From the NCBI RefSeq assembly GCF_018122655.1, contig NZ_JAGRQC010000002.1, positions 186,001-250,000 on the forward strand: a DNA stretch of 64,000 nucleotides. Direction: 5' to 3'. The position numbers were made by a program, and so were the translations under genes. Origin of the DNA: Stakelama marina. GTDB taxonomy: Bacteria; Pseudomonadota; Alphaproteobacteria; Sphingomonadales; Sphingomonadaceae. The first letter of the stretch is position 1. Each line of letters begins with the position of its first letter. This document shows positions 47,923-57,328 of this stretch, one piece after another. The notes below the pieces were generated by a model that ran no database searches, was not told the DNA's origin, and saw nothing but the letters and a program-made list of their open reading frames with translations.

Positions 47923-49578
47923 ATGCGTATCAAGGGCAATCTGCTGAGCGTTCCGATGGCAGCCGCCGTCGCGATCGCCACCGCGACGACGCCTTCCGCG
48001 CCGACTAGCGCGCAGACCGTGCGTCCCGAACCGACGAGCGTCGTTCAGCTCGACATCGGTCGTGGCCGGCTGGTTACGCTGTCGGCTCCGATGTCCGACC
48101 TCTTCGTCGCCGACGACAAGGTCGCCGATGTTCAGGTCCGCTCGCCCACCCAGCTCTATATCTTTGCCAAGGGCGCGGGCGAAACCAACGTCTACGCCAC
48201 GTCCAAATCGGGCGCGGTCGTATATGCGACCACGGTTCGCGTCGGCCAGAATTTCAACTCGCTGCAATCGATGCTGTCGCTCGCGATGCCCGATGCGAAG
48301 ATCGCAACGCACACGATGAACGGCGTCATTCTCCTGACCGGCACCGTCGCCAACCCCGACGATGCCGCCGAGGCGGAACAGCTCGTCCAGGCGTTTGTGG
48401 GCGACAAGACCAAGGTCATCACCCGGCTGAAGACCGCAGTGCCGCTCCAGGTCAATCTGCAGGTCAAATTTGCCGAGGTCAGCCGCAGCTTTGCCAAGAC
48501 CATCGGCAATAACCTCCAGACTCGCGACACCACCGGCGGCTTCCAGTTCGGCGTTGCTTCGGGCCGCTCGGTCGGAACGATCGGGTCGGTCGACACCTCG
48601 TCGCTGCCGCAGCTCGACGCATCGTCGCGCTTCGGTTTTCCGGCAGGCACCATCTCGCTGCCCTATGATCCGAAGATCGGCGACTTCGTCTATCCGAACA
48701 CGGGCACGAAGTTCGACTTCTCGAACCTTGGCAAGGGTGGCACGCGGACGGCGCTCGGCTATGCCGGCAAGCTTCTGGGTCTCGATATCCTCGGCGCACT
48801 CGACCTTGGCGAGAAGCTCGGTCAGGTGACGACGCTCAACACGACGAACCTGTCGGCGCTGTCGGGTGAGACGGGCTCGTTCCTCGCCGGCGGCGAAATT
48901 CCGATCCCGATCAGCCAGGGGCTGGGTGCGGTATCGGTGCAGTACAAGCAATATGGCGTCAGCCTTTCCTACACGCCGACGGTGCTTTCGGACGGCCGCA
49001 TCTCGCTGCGTGTCCGCCCGGAGGTTTCGCAGCTTTCGGCAGCGGGCGCGGTGACGCTGCAGAACGGCGTCCAGATCCCAGCGCTGACGACACGCCGCGC
49101 CGAAACGACGATCGAGGTCGGATCGGGGCAGAGCTTCATGATCGCCGGACTGTTGTCGAACAACCATCAGAACTCGATCGACAAGACGCCGGGCATCGGC
49201 GACATGCCGATCCTCGGCGCGCTGTTCCGCTCGAACGAGTTCCAGCGCAACGAAACCGAGCTGATGATCGTCATCACGCCGTATCTGGTGAAGCCGGTCA
49301 ATCCGGATCAGATCGTCCTGCCGACCGACGGCTACAAGGCGCCGACCGATCTGGAGCGTGTGTTCCTCGGCAAGATGGAAAGCGGCAAATCGGGCACCAA
49401 ACGGCCGATGCCGACCATGGCGCCGCAGGGCGATCCGGCACCGTCGCTGGGCGCCTCGACGCCGCTGCCGACGGGGCCCAAGCTGCCTGAAAAGAACGAC
49501 AAGCCCGCAGCGGTCGCACCGCGCAAGATGGCCGGAGACGACGGCCACAGCCCCGCCCCCGGCTTCAGCAACCAGTAA
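47923..49578 (+). CDS. cpaC: Tad pilus secretin CpaC/RcpA
   Basis: A 551-residue outer-membrane secretin. After a signal peptide ending near TSAQT come the pilus N-domain (IGRGRLVTLSAPMSDLFVAD), a BON-like segment (TMNGVILLTGTVANPDDAAEAEQ) and the secretin core. The core shows QVKFAEVSRSFAKTIGNNL, GSFLAGGEIPIP and GQSFMIAGLLSNNHQN, and ends in the GDMPILGALFRSNEFQRNETELMI type. The last 70 residues are Pro-rich. It forms the pore through which the pilus passes. Confidence 0.96.
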   Translation: MRIKGNLLSVPMAAAVAIATATTPSAPTSAQTVRPEPTSVVQLDIGRGRLVTLSAPMSDLFVADDKVADVQVRSPTQLYIFAKGAGETNVYATSKSGAVVYATTVRVGQNFNSLQSMLSLAMPDAKIATHTMNGVILLTGTVANPDDAAEAEQLVQAFVGDKTKVITRLKTAVPLQVNLQVKFAEVSRSFAKTIGNNLQTRDTTGGFQFGVASGRSVGTIGSVDTSSLPQLDASSRFGFPAGTISLPYDPKIGDFVYPNTGTKFDFSNLGKGGTRTALGYAGKLLGLDILGALDLGEKLGQVTTLNTTNLSALSGETGSFLAGGEIPIPISQGLGAVSVQYKQYGVSLSYTPTVLSDGRISLRVRPEVSQLSAAGAVTLQNGVQIPALTTRRAETTIEVGSGQSFMIAGLLSNNHQNSIDKTPGIGDMPILGALFRSNEFQRNETELMIVITPYLVKPVNPDQIVLPTDGYKAPTDLERVFLGKMESGKSGTKRPMPTMAPQGDPAPSLGASTPLPTGPKLPEKNDKPAAVAPRKMAGDDGHSPAPGFSNQ

Positions 49579-49600
49579 CCCGAAGGTCCAGGAGATCATC

Positions 49601-50242
49601 ATGGTTTCGCGTCTATCGATCCTCGCACCGGTCGCCTCGGCGCTGTTGCTCGCGGGCTGTTCGGGTAACGGCTATCGCGGTCTCGAATCGCAGCATCAGC
49701 CGGTCGTCAGCCGCAGCGAATATGCCATCGATCTGGCAACGCAGGGCAACAGCCTTGCGCCGGGCGAGGCACAGCGCCTTGCCGGCTGGATGGGTTCGAT
49801 GCGGCTTGGCTACGGCGACCGCGTCTATGTCGATGATCCCACCGGCTATGCCCCGGCGGCGCGCGACGTGGTCGCGACCGAGGCATCGCGCTACGGCCTG
49901 CTGCTCAGCGATACCGCGCCGGTGACGCCCGGCCCGATCGCCGACGGCACGGTGCGCGTCGTTGTCACGCGCATGCGCGCAAGCGTGCCCGACTGCCCGA
50001 AATATGACGGCGCCGAAGAATTCAACTTCAACGGCCATACCAGCGCCAATTACGGCTGCGCGACCAATTCCAATCTCGCGGCAATGGTCGCGCGGCCGGA
50101 GGATCTGGTCCGCGGCCAGGCCGGCGCGGACACCAGCGACACCGATTCGGCTATCAAGGCGATCACCACCTATCGCGAGGCCAAGCCGACCGGGGCCGAT
50201 GGCCTGAAGACCGAAAGCACGCAGAGCGGAGGCAGCAACTGA
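49601..50242 (+). CDS. cpaD: Tad pilus lipoprotein CpaD
   Basis: A 213-residue lipoprotein: MVSRLSILAPVASALLLAGC ends in the lipobox LAGC. The CpaD domain covers about 40-180 with VDDPTGYAPAARD and a Cys-containing ANYGCATNSNLAAMVARPEDL near the end, which is the strongest family mark. It helps place or stabilise the secretin. AGGAGA sits five bases before the ATG. Its stop overlaps the cpaE start (TGATG). Confidence 0.9.
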   Translation: MVSRLSILAPVASALLLAGCSGNGYRGLESQHQPVVSRSEYAIDLATQGNSLAPGEAQRLAGWMGSMRLGYGDRVYVDDPTGYAPAARDVVATEASRYGLLLSDTAPVTPGPIADGTVRVVVTRMRASVPDCPKYDGAEEFNFNGHTSANYGCATNSNLAAMVARPEDLVRGQAGADTSDTDSAIKAITTYREAKPTGADGLKTESTQSGGSN

Positions 50243-51528
50243 TGAATGCTCCCTGGACAGCGGGCCGCGCAACGCAGCGTGATCCCTTCGTCGCCTTTGC
50301 ATGCGACGAAACCACCGCCGAGGCGCTCCGCCCGATCGCGGTCGAACAGGGCTGGTCGCCCGAAAAGGTGCACAAGGGCGGACTGCGCAATGCCGTGCAG
50401 ACGCTTTCGGTATCGGCGAGTCCCAATATCCTGTTCGTCGATCTTTCCGAATCCGGCGATCCGCTGAACGACATCAATGCGCTGGCAGAGGTGTGCGAAC
50501 CGGGAACGATCGTGATCGCCGCGGGGCAGGTTAACGATGTCCGGCTGTACCGCGATCTCGTTGCGAGCGGCATTCAGGACTATCTCCTCAAACCGCTCAA
50601 CCCCGACGTGGTTCGCGAAGCCTTTGTCCAGGCGCAGGCGGCGCTGACCGCGCCGAAGCTTGCCGAAGAGACCGTCGACCGGCCGCACTGCGCGATGGCG
50701 GTGATCGGCACGCGCGGCGGCGTCGGCGCTTCGACGATCGCGACGTCGCTCGCATGGTTGCTCAGCAACAAGGGCGGGCGCACGACCGGTTTCCTCGACC
50801 TCGACGTCCATTTCGGCACCGGGGCACTCGCGCTCGACCTCGAACCAGGCCGCGGCCTGACCGACGCGATCGAGAATCCCAGCCGTATCGACGGCCTGTT
50901 CATCGAACGCGCGATGGTCCGCGCGTCGGACAAGCTGGCGGTGCTGTCGGCCGAGGCGCCGATCAACTCGCCGGTGATGACCGACGGTTCGGCATTCTTC
51001 CAGTTGCAGGAAGAGCTGCGTCACGCGTTCGAATGCACGGTGATCGACCTGCCGCGCGCGATGCTGGTGCAACATCCCGCGCTCATCAGCGACGTGCAGA
51101 CCGCCGTGATCGTCACCGAATTCACGCTGGCCGCAGCACGCGACGCGATCCGCATTCTGTCATGGTTCAAATCGAACGCGCCGCAAACCCGGCTGTTCAT
51201 CGTCGCCAATCGCGTCCATCCGGCCAGCCAGCTGGAGATTTCGCGCAAGGACTTTGAAGGGTCGATCGAGCGCAAGGTCGATTTCGTCGTACCCTTCGAC
51301 CAGAAGCTGACCGCGCAGGCCGCCAAACTCGGCAAGCCCGTCGCAGAGGCCGGCAAGAATTCGAAAACTGTCGCCCCGCTCATCCAGCTCGCCGAAAGCG
51401 TCGTCGAGGTAAGCGAGACCGGCGACGCCGGCGCCGGCAAGAATGACAGGAAGGGCAAGGGCGGATCGCTGCTCGGCAAGCTGACCGCGCTGCGGCCCAA
51501 GCCCGAAAAGGCGGCGAAGAAGAAGTAA
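50242..51528 (+). CDS. cpaE: Tad pilus localisation ATPase CpaE/TadZ
   Basis: A 428-residue protein with an N-terminal receiver-like domain (about 1-130) and a MinD/ParA-like ATPase domain. The deviant Walker A reads VIGTRGGVGASTIATSLAWL; TTGFLDLDVHFG is the switch region and CTVIDLPRAML the Walker B area. CpaE/TadZ marks the pole and recruits the machinery. The tail is Lys-rich. The gene after it is tadB, only 51 bases away: the usual cpaF is not here. Confidence 0.93.
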   Translation: MNAPWTAGRATQRDPFVAFACDETTAEALRPIAVEQGWSPEKVHKGGLRNAVQTLSVSASPNILFVDLSESGDPLNDINALAEVCEPGTIVIAAGQVNDVRLYRDLVASGIQDYLLKPLNPDVVREAFVQAQAALTAPKLAEETVDRPHCAMAVIGTRGGVGASTIATSLAWLLSNKGGRTTGFLDLDVHFGTGALALDLEPGRGLTDAIENPSRIDGLFIERAMVRASDKLAVLSAEAPINSPVMTDGSAFFQLQEELRHAFECTVIDLPRAMLVQHPALISDVQTAVIVTEFTLAAARDAIRILSWFKSNAPQTRLFIVANRVHPASQLEISRKDFEGSIERKVDFVVPFDQKLTAQAAKLGKPVAEAGKNSKTVAPLIQLAESVVEVSETGDAGAGKNDRKGKGGSLLGKLTALRPKPEKAAKKK

Positions 51529-51579
51529 CCGACGCCCGCGCGGCGTCGCGGGCAGCGTGCAAGTGGAGGCAGGATCGGC

Positions 51580-52554
51580 GTGAACATATTGCCGCTCATG
51601 ATGATGAGCATCGGCGCGTTCGTCGTACTCGCCATGCTGGTATTCGCCTTTTCAGGCCCGTCGGCATCGCGCGCGAGCGCGCGCCGGCTGACATCGCTGC
51701 GCACGCGCCATGCCGAAACCGCGTCGGCGAAGATGGAAGCGCAGATGCGCCGCATCACCGCCAGCCGCGCGACCAAATGGGATGTCGCAACGGCGCGCTT
51801 CCTGCCCAACCCCGCGCTCCTCAAACAACGCCTCGGCATGACGGGCAAGACGTGGACGGTCGGCCAGTACGGCATGGCGACCGTCGGCATCGTCGCCGTT
51901 TCGGCGATCATGCTCTGGACACAGGGGGCGCCCTTCCTGCTCGCGTTGCTGCTCGGGATGTTCCTTGGCATCGGCCTGCCGCATTTCGCGGTCGGCTTTC
52001 TCATCAAGCGCCGGGTGACCAAGTTCACGATCAAGTTTCCCGATGCGATCGAACTGCTCGTCCGCGGGCTTCGCTCCGGTCTTCCGATCACCGAGACGAT
52101 GGGCGTCGTCGGTGCCGAAATCGAAGGTCCGGTGGGCGAGGAATTTCGCGCCATCGCGGACAAGATGAAGATCGGACGGACGCTCGATGTGGCGCTTCAG
52201 GAAACTGCGGACCGGCTCGGCACGCCCGAATTCCAGTTCTTCGTCATCACCATCGCCATCCAGCGCGAAACGGGCGGCAACCTGGCCGAAACGCTGGCGA
52301 ACCTTGCCGATGTGCTGCGCAAGCGCATGCAGATGAAACTGAAGATCAAGGCGATGTCGTCCGAATCCAAGGCGTCGGCCTATATCGTCGGATCGCTGCC
52401 GTTCATCGTGTTCGGCCTGATCTGGATGATCAACAATTCGTACATGCAGAATTTCTTCGTCGACGAGCGATTGATGGTCGCCGGCATCGGCGGGCTGGTG
52501 TGGATGGGCATCGGTGCATTCATCATGGCCAAGATGGTCAATTTCGAGATCTGA
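51580..52554 (+). CDS. tadB: Tad pilus inner-membrane platform protein TadB
   Basis: A 324-residue type II secretion F-domain protein. Membrane helices lie near 5-25, 95-140 and at the C-terminus; the cytoplasmic F domain holds KFPDAIELLVRGLRSGLPITE and QRETGGNLAETLANLADVLRKR. Start is GTG at 51580 with AGGA upstream. With TadC it forms the base of the pilus machine. It follows cpaE after a 51-base gap containing a small GACGCC/GGCGTC hairpin. Confidence 0.94.
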   Translation: MNILPLMMMSIGAFVVLAMLVFAFSGPSASRASARRLTSLRTRHAETASAKMEAQMRRITASRATKWDVATARFLPNPALLKQRLGMTGKTWTVGQYGMATVGIVAVSAIMLWTQGAPFLLALLLGMFLGIGLPHFAVGFLIKRRVTKFTIKFPDAIELLVRGLRSGLPITETMGVVGAEIEGPVGEEFRAIADKMKIGRTLDVALQETADRLGTPEFQFFVITIAIQRETGGNLAETLANLADVLRKRMQMKLKIKAMSSESKASAYIVGSLPFIVFGLIWMINNSYMQNFFVDERLMVAGIGGLVWMGIGAFIMAKMVNFEI

Positions 52555-52567
52555 GGGAGGCGCGGAG

Positions 52568-53563
52568 ATGACTGTCGAAACTGCCGGCCCGACGATCCTT
52601 GGCGTCGATGTCCTCTGGGTGGCGACGATGCTGTCGGGCATCGCGACGTTCATGGTGCTCGTCGCGATCTATACCGTCACCACAGCACGCGACCCGATGG
52701 CGAAGCGCGTCAAGGCGCTCAACGATCGCCGCGAGCAACTGAAGGCGGGCATTACCGCCTCGACCTCCAAGCGCCGCGCGAAACTGGTCAAGAAGAACGA
52801 CACGACCGATTCGATCCGCAAGCTCCTCCAGTCGATGAAGGTGCTGCAGGACGAGCAGGTCCAGGCGGCCCAGATCAAGCTGCTGCAGGCCGGTATCCGG
52901 TCGAAGGAATATGCGGTCGCAGTCATTTTCGGCCGCATGGTGACGCCGATCGTGCTCGGCGGACTGGTCGCCTATCTGGTCTATGGTACCGAGATGTTCG
53001 CCGACTGGAGCGCGATCAAGGCCTATGGTCTGGTCGCCGGCACGCTGGTGCTCAGTTACAAGGCGCCGGACATCTATCTGAAGAACAGGATCACCAAGCG
53101 CAGCCATGCTATCCGCAAGGGGCTGCCCGATGCGCTCGATCTGCTCGTGATCTGTGCCGAGGCCGGCCTGACGGTCGATGCGGCCTTCCACCGCGTCGCG
53201 AAGGAACTGGGCCGTGCCTATCCCGAACTGGGCGACGAATTTTCGCTGACCGCGATCGAGCTGGGCTTTCTGACCGACCGCCGCCAGGCATTCGAAAACC
53301 TGGCGATGCGTATCGACCTCGATGCGGTAAAGGGCGTCGTCACGACGATGATCCAGACCGAGAAATACGGCACTCCGCTGGCGTCCGCGCTGCGTGTCCT
53401 GTCGGCCGAATTTCGTAACGAACGGATGATGCGCGCCGAGGAAAAGGCCGCCCGCCTGCCCGCGATCATGACGGTGCCGCTGATCCTGTTCATCCTGCCG
53501 ACGCTGTTCGTCGTCATCCTTGGCCCGGCGGCCTGCTCGATCAACGACGCGCTGCTCAAATAA
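52568..53563 (+). CDS. tadC: Tad pilus inner-membrane platform protein TadC
   Basis: A 331-residue second F-domain protein. KGLPDALDLLVICAEAGLTVDAAF and QTEKYGTPLASALRVLSAEFR are the F-domain signatures; the C-terminus is a membrane helix (VPLILFILPTLFVVILGPA). GGGAGG lies seven bases before the ATG at 52568. It is the last recognisable Tad gene here; tadD, pilin and cpaF are not seen. Confidence 0.94.
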   Translation: MTVETAGPTILGVDVLWVATMLSGIATFMVLVAIYTVTTARDPMAKRVKALNDRREQLKAGITASTSKRRAKLVKKNDTTDSIRKLLQSMKVLQDEQVQAAQIKLLQAGIRSKEYAVAVIFGRMVTPIVLGGLVAYLVYGTEMFADWSAIKAYGLVAGTLVLSYKAPDIYLKNRITKRSHAIRKGLPDALDLLVICAEAGLTVDAAFHRVAKELGRAYPELGDEFSLTAIELGFLTDRRQAFENLAMRIDLDAVKGVVTTMIQTEKYGTPLASALRVLSAEFRNERMMRAEEKAARLPAIMTVPLILFILPTLFVVILGPAACSINDALLK

Positions 53564-53646
53564 GGCTGTCGAGGGTCGCCGCCAGGCGGCGGGAACGCTC
53601 TTTCCTCCCCGGTCGTTAATCCCCCGTAACATCGGAGGAGTGCGAC

Positions 53647-54186
53647 ATGCTGTTCACGACCACCGCGCAGTTCGTGGTGCTGGGCCTGGCCCTTGTTGCA
53701 GGCTGGTTTTTCGGGCTGGCGAGCCATCCCGGCGGCCGGAAATGGAAGGAGCGCTATCGCACGCTCGAAGCCGAGCACAAGGCGTATCGCGAAGAGCAGG
53801 AGCGTGCGCTGAAGGAACGCGACGAGCGTATCCGGGAGGTCGAGGCCGAGCGCGATCGTATTGCCAAGGCTTCCCCTGTCGCCGCCAATGCGGTAACGGG
53901 CAACACCGTGACCGAAGACCGGCCATCGGGCCATCGTGGATGGTTCGGCTGGGGGCGCGACAATCTGTCGCGGATTCGCGGTATCGACGAACGGATGGAG
54001 GCACACCTCAACGCGGAAGGGGTCAAGACCTATGCCGCGATAGAGGGACTGTCCGCCGAAGAGGAAACCGCGCTGGAGGACAAGCTCGACATGGAGCGCG
54101 GCCGGATCGCACGAGAAAACTGGCGCGAGCAGGCCACCATGCTGCGCGAGGGAAAAGAAGAGGAGCACTCACGAGATTATGCCTGA
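53647..54186 (+). CDS. Membrane-anchored coiled-coil protein with C-terminal helix-hairpin-helix module
   Basis: A 179-residue protein: an N-terminal membrane helix (FVVLGLALVAGWFFGLA), a charged coiled coil (about 40-80, KERDERIREVEAERDRI) and a C-terminal module (about 105-170) that begins NLSRIRGIDERMEAHLNAEG and holds GRIARENWREQATML. The module aligns along its length with that of the protein at 1326-2027. GGAGG is eight bases upstream of the ATG. It comes 83 bases after tadC, and its end overlaps the next gene by eight bases. Function unknown; Tad involvement is not shown. Confidence 0.78.
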   Translation: MLFTTTAQFVVLGLALVAGWFFGLASHPGGRKWKERYRTLEAEHKAYREEQERALKERDERIREVEAERDRIAKASPVAANAVTGNTVTEDRPSGHRGWFGWGRDNLSRIRGIDERMEAHLNAEGVKTYAAIEGLSAEEETALEDKLDMERGRIARENWREQATMLREGKEEEHSRDYA

Positions 54187-54487
54187 TAAAGCCACCTGGT
54201 CGCTCGACGCGGTCGTCCACAAATCGGAAGGCTCAGCGTTCGGCGCCGCATTCCCGCAGATCAAATCGACTTCGGTCATGGTGGCGGCCGACACGCTCGA
54301 GGATTGCCGCGAGCGTATGGCGATCATGCTGCGCAACATCTTTTCCGCCGACAGTGAACCCGTCGTCGGAAAGTCGCTGCTGGGCGACAATGCCGCCAGC
54401 GACTTTTACGGCATCATCCCTTGCACCGTAACGCGCGATGCCGATGGCGGCGTCGACGTGGAAATCGGCGAGCTCAAGACCGGCTGA
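54179..54487 (+). CDS. Small protein of unknown function, loosely HicB-like
   Basis: A 102-residue soluble protein that overlaps the previous gene by eight bases (ATGCCTGA), which suggests co-translation. The segment VVHKSEGSAFGAAFPQIK followed by ADTLEDCRERM resembles the strand-strand-helix pattern of HicB-type antitoxins, but no HicA toxin gene is next to it and the similarity is only by eye. I would call it hypothetical. The ribosome site is weak, in line with coupling. A perfect hairpin lies just after it. Confidence 0.65.
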   Translation: MPDKATWSLDAVVHKSEGSAFGAAFPQIKSTSVMVAADTLEDCRERMAIMLRNIFSADSEPVVGKSLLGDNAASDFYGIIPCTVTRDADGGVDVEIGELKTG

Positions 54488-54506
54488 TAACGGCACGGCG
54501 CGGCCT

Positions 54507-54533
54507 CGGTGCTCCTGCATCACAGGAGCACCG
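54507..54533. terminator. Perfect 11-bp stem-loop between convergent genes
   Basis: CGGTGCTCCTG (54507-54517) and CAGGAGCACCG (54523-54533) form an 11-bp stem with a CATCA loop. It sits between the small unknown gene and the 3' end of ppdK and probably stops both, although no long T run follows. Confidence 0.7.
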
Positions 54534-54540
54534 GCGCGTC

Positions 54541-57207
54541 TTATCGTTCATCCCGCAACGCCGCCTGCGCCGCCGCCAGCCGGGCGATCGGCACGCGGTA
54601 GGGTGACGCGGAGACGTAATCGAGCCCGACCTTTTCGCAGAAGGCGATCGAGGCCGGATCGCCGCCATGTTCGCCGCAGATGCCGAGCTTTATGTCGGGC
54701 CGCGTCGCCCTGCCGCGCTCGGCGGCGATTTCGATCAGTTCGCCCACGCCCTCGATATCGAGGCTGACGAACGGATCGCGGGCATAGATGCCCTTGTCGA
54801 CATAGGTGCCGAGGAAACGTCCCGCATCGTCGCGGCTGACGCCCAGCGTCGTCTGCGTCAGGTCATTGGTGCCAAAGCTGAAGAATTCGCCGCATTCGGC
54901 GATCTCGCCCGCCTTGAGCGCCGCACGCGGCAGCTCGATCATCGTGCCGATCAGATAGCTGAGCGTGCGCCCCTTTTCCTCGAACACGGTCTTGGCGGTC
55001 TTCTCGACCACCGCGCGCATCAGCTCGAGTTCCTTGCGGGTGGCCACAAGCGGGATCATCACTTCGGGGGTCGGTGCATCGCCCGATTTCTCGGCAACGT
55101 CGCACGCCGCCTCGAAGATCGCGCGCGCCTGCATCTCGTAGATTTCGGGATAGGTCACACCCAGCCGGCAACCGCGATGGCCGAGCATCGGGTTGAATTC
55201 GTGGAGCTCGGCCGCGCGGCGCTTGAGCTTTTCGACATCCATGCCGATCGCGTCGGCAACCTCCTGAAATTCCTCTTCCTCGTGCGGCAGGAATTCGTGA
55301 AGCGGCGGGTCAAGCAGGCGGATCGTGCACGGAAGCCCAGCCATCACCTCGAAAATCTCGGTGAAGTCCTTGCGCTGGTGCGGAAGCAGCTTGTCGAGCG
55401 CAGCGCGCCGTCCCTTCTCGTCCGAAGCGAGGATCATCTCGCGCACCGCGTTGATGCGACCGGAATCGAAGAACATGTGCTCGGTACGGCAAAGGCCGAT
55501 GCCTTCGGCGCCGAATTCGCGTGCGGTGCGGCAGTCGTTGGGTGTTTCGGCGTTGGTACGCACCGTCAGGCGCCGCCCCTTGTCCGCCCATTCCATCAGC
55601 GTGGCGAAGTCGCCGGCAAGTTCTGGCTTTACCGTCGGCACCTCGCCCACCATCACCTCGCCGGTCGCGCCGTCGATGGTGATGATATCGCCTTCCTTCA
55701 CCTCGCGGCTGCCGACGCGCATCACGCCTTCCTTGGCCTTTACCGACAGCGTGCCCGCGCCCGAGACGCAGGGGCGGCCCATGCCGCGCGCGACCACGGC
55801 GGCGTGGCTGGTCATGCCGCCGCGCGCGGTCAGGATGCCCTTCGCCGCGTGCATGCCGTGAATGTCCTCGGGGCTGGTTTCGACGCGCACGAGGATGACG
55901 TCTTCGCCGCCATTGGCCTTTTTCTCGGCGCTGTCGGCGTCGAACACGACCTTTCCGCTCGCGGCGCCCGGCGAGGCGGGCAGCCCCTTGGTCAGCACGT
56001 CGCGCTCCGCCTCGGGATCGAGCGTCGGGTGGAGAAGCTGGTCGAGCGCCGCCGGATCGACGCGGATGACAGCTTCGTCCTGCGAAATCAGCCCCTCGCC
56101 CGCCATCTCGACCGCAATCTTGAGCGCGGCCTTGGCGGTGCGCTTGCCGGTGCGCGTCTGGAGCATCCACAGCTTGCCGCGTTCGACGGTGAACTCGATG
56201 TCCTGCATGTCGCGATAATGGTTTTCGAGGCGTTCGAAGACCTCGACCAGTTCGGCATAGGTGTCGGGCAGCGCCTCTTCGAGGCTGAGCGGCTTGGCTC
56301 CCGCATTTTCTCGCGCGCGTTTCGTCAGATATTGCGGCGTGCGGATGCCAGCGACGACGTCCTCGCCCTGCGCGTTGATCAGAAATTCGCCGTAATAGGC
56401 CTTTTCGCCCGTCGAGGGATCGCGGGTGAAGGCGACGCCGGTGGCCGAGGTGTCGCCCATATTGCCGAACACCATCGCCTGGACATTGACCGCGGTGCCC
56501 CATTCGGACGGGATCGAGTGGAGCCGGCGATAGACCTTCGCGCGCTCGACATTCCACGATCCGAACACCGCGCCGATCGCGGTCCATAGCTGATCGTTCA
56601 CGTCCTGCGGGAAGGGCTTGTCCCACATTTCCCTGACCAGCGCCTTGTACTCGTCGACCAGCGCGCGCCAGTCCTTCGCCGTCATCTCGGTATCGAGATT
56701 GTAGCCGCGATCTTCCTTGGCGATCTCCAGCGCTTCCTCGAACCGGCCATGATCGAGGCCCAGGACGACGTCGCAATACATCTGCATGAAGCGGCGATAG
56801 CTGTCCCAGGCGAAACGCTCGTCATCGGCCTTTTTCGCCAGCCCCTCGACCGTCTCGTCGTTCAGCCCCAGGTTGAGGACCGTGTCCATCATTCCCGGCA
56901 TCGAGACGCGCGCGCCCGAGCGGACCGAAACGAGCAGCGGGTCGGACGCGTCGCCGAATTTCTTGCCCGTAATTCCTTCGATATGCGCGATGCCGTTCGC
57001 CACTTCCTCGCGCAGCGAATCGGGGAAGGCCTCACCCTCCTCGTAATAGCGCGTGCACATCTCGGTCGAGATCGTGAAGCCCGGGGGCACCGGCAGGCCG
57101 ATCGACGCCATTTCCGCCAGGTTCGCGCCCTTGCCGCCAAGGAGGTTCTTGTCCCCCTGGCCGCCGTCCGAAATCCCGCCGCCGAAGCGGTACACATAAT
57201 GCGTCAT
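54541..57207 (-). CDS. ppdK: Pyruvate, phosphate dikinase
   Basis: An 888-residue three-domain enzyme that interconverts pyruvate, ATP and Pi with PEP, AMP and PPi. N-terminal ATP-grasp: LLGGKGANLAEMASIGLPVPPGF and SVRSGARVSMPGMMDTVLNLG. Central phosphohistidine: His468 in RGGMTSHAAVVARGMGRPCV. C-terminal PEP/pyruvate barrel: LCRTEHMFF, GTNDLTQTTLG and the catalytic Cys in GICGEHGGDP. The start MTHYVYRFGGG at 57207 is the family start. It lies 121 bases after glyS; this order is common in alphaproteobacteria. Confidence 0.97.
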   Translation of the reverse strand: MTHYVYRFGGGISDGGQGDKNLLGGKGANLAEMASIGLPVPPGFTISTEMCTRYYEEGEAFPDSLREEVANGIAHIEGITGKKFGDASDPLLVSVRSGARVSMPGMMDTVLNLGLNDETVEGLAKKADDERFAWDSYRRFMQMYCDVVLGLDHGRFEEALEIAKEDRGYNLDTEMTAKDWRALVDEYKALVREMWDKPFPQDVNDQLWTAIGAVFGSWNVERAKVYRRLHSIPSEWGTAVNVQAMVFGNMGDTSATGVAFTRDPSTGEKAYYGEFLINAQGEDVVAGIRTPQYLTKRARENAGAKPLSLEEALPDTYAELVEVFERLENHYRDMQDIEFTVERGKLWMLQTRTGKRTAKAALKIAVEMAGEGLISQDEAVIRVDPAALDQLLHPTLDPEAERDVLTKGLPASPGAASGKVVFDADSAEKKANGGEDVILVRVETSPEDIHGMHAAKGILTARGGMTSHAAVVARGMGRPCVSGAGTLSVKAKEGVMRVGSREVKEGDIITIDGATGEVMVGEVPTVKPELAGDFATLMEWADKGRRLTVRTNAETPNDCRTAREFGAEGIGLCRTEHMFFDSGRINAVREMILASDEKGRRAALDKLLPHQRKDFTEIFEVMAGLPCTIRLLDPPLHEFLPHEEEEFQEVADAIGMDVEKLKRRAAELHEFNPMLGHRGCRLGVTYPEIYEMQARAIFEAACDVAEKSGDAPTPEVMIPLVATRKELELMRAVVEKTAKTVFEEKGRTLSYLIGTMIELPRAALKAGEIAECGEFFSFGTNDLTQTTLGVSRDDAGRFLGTYVDKGIYARDPFVSLDIEGVGELIEIAAERGRATRPDIKLGICGEHGGDPASIAFCEKVGLDYVSASPYRVPIARLAAAQAALRDER

Positions 57208-57328
57208 CGTGTTCGTCCTGCCCTTTCCTTTGGCCAACCATTCCTGGGGAAGAAACACGCCGGCTGTGGCTTAGGTTCACACTATTCCCGCTGATCGGGA
57301 CAGAAAATATCCCTTTCGGGTTCGATCG

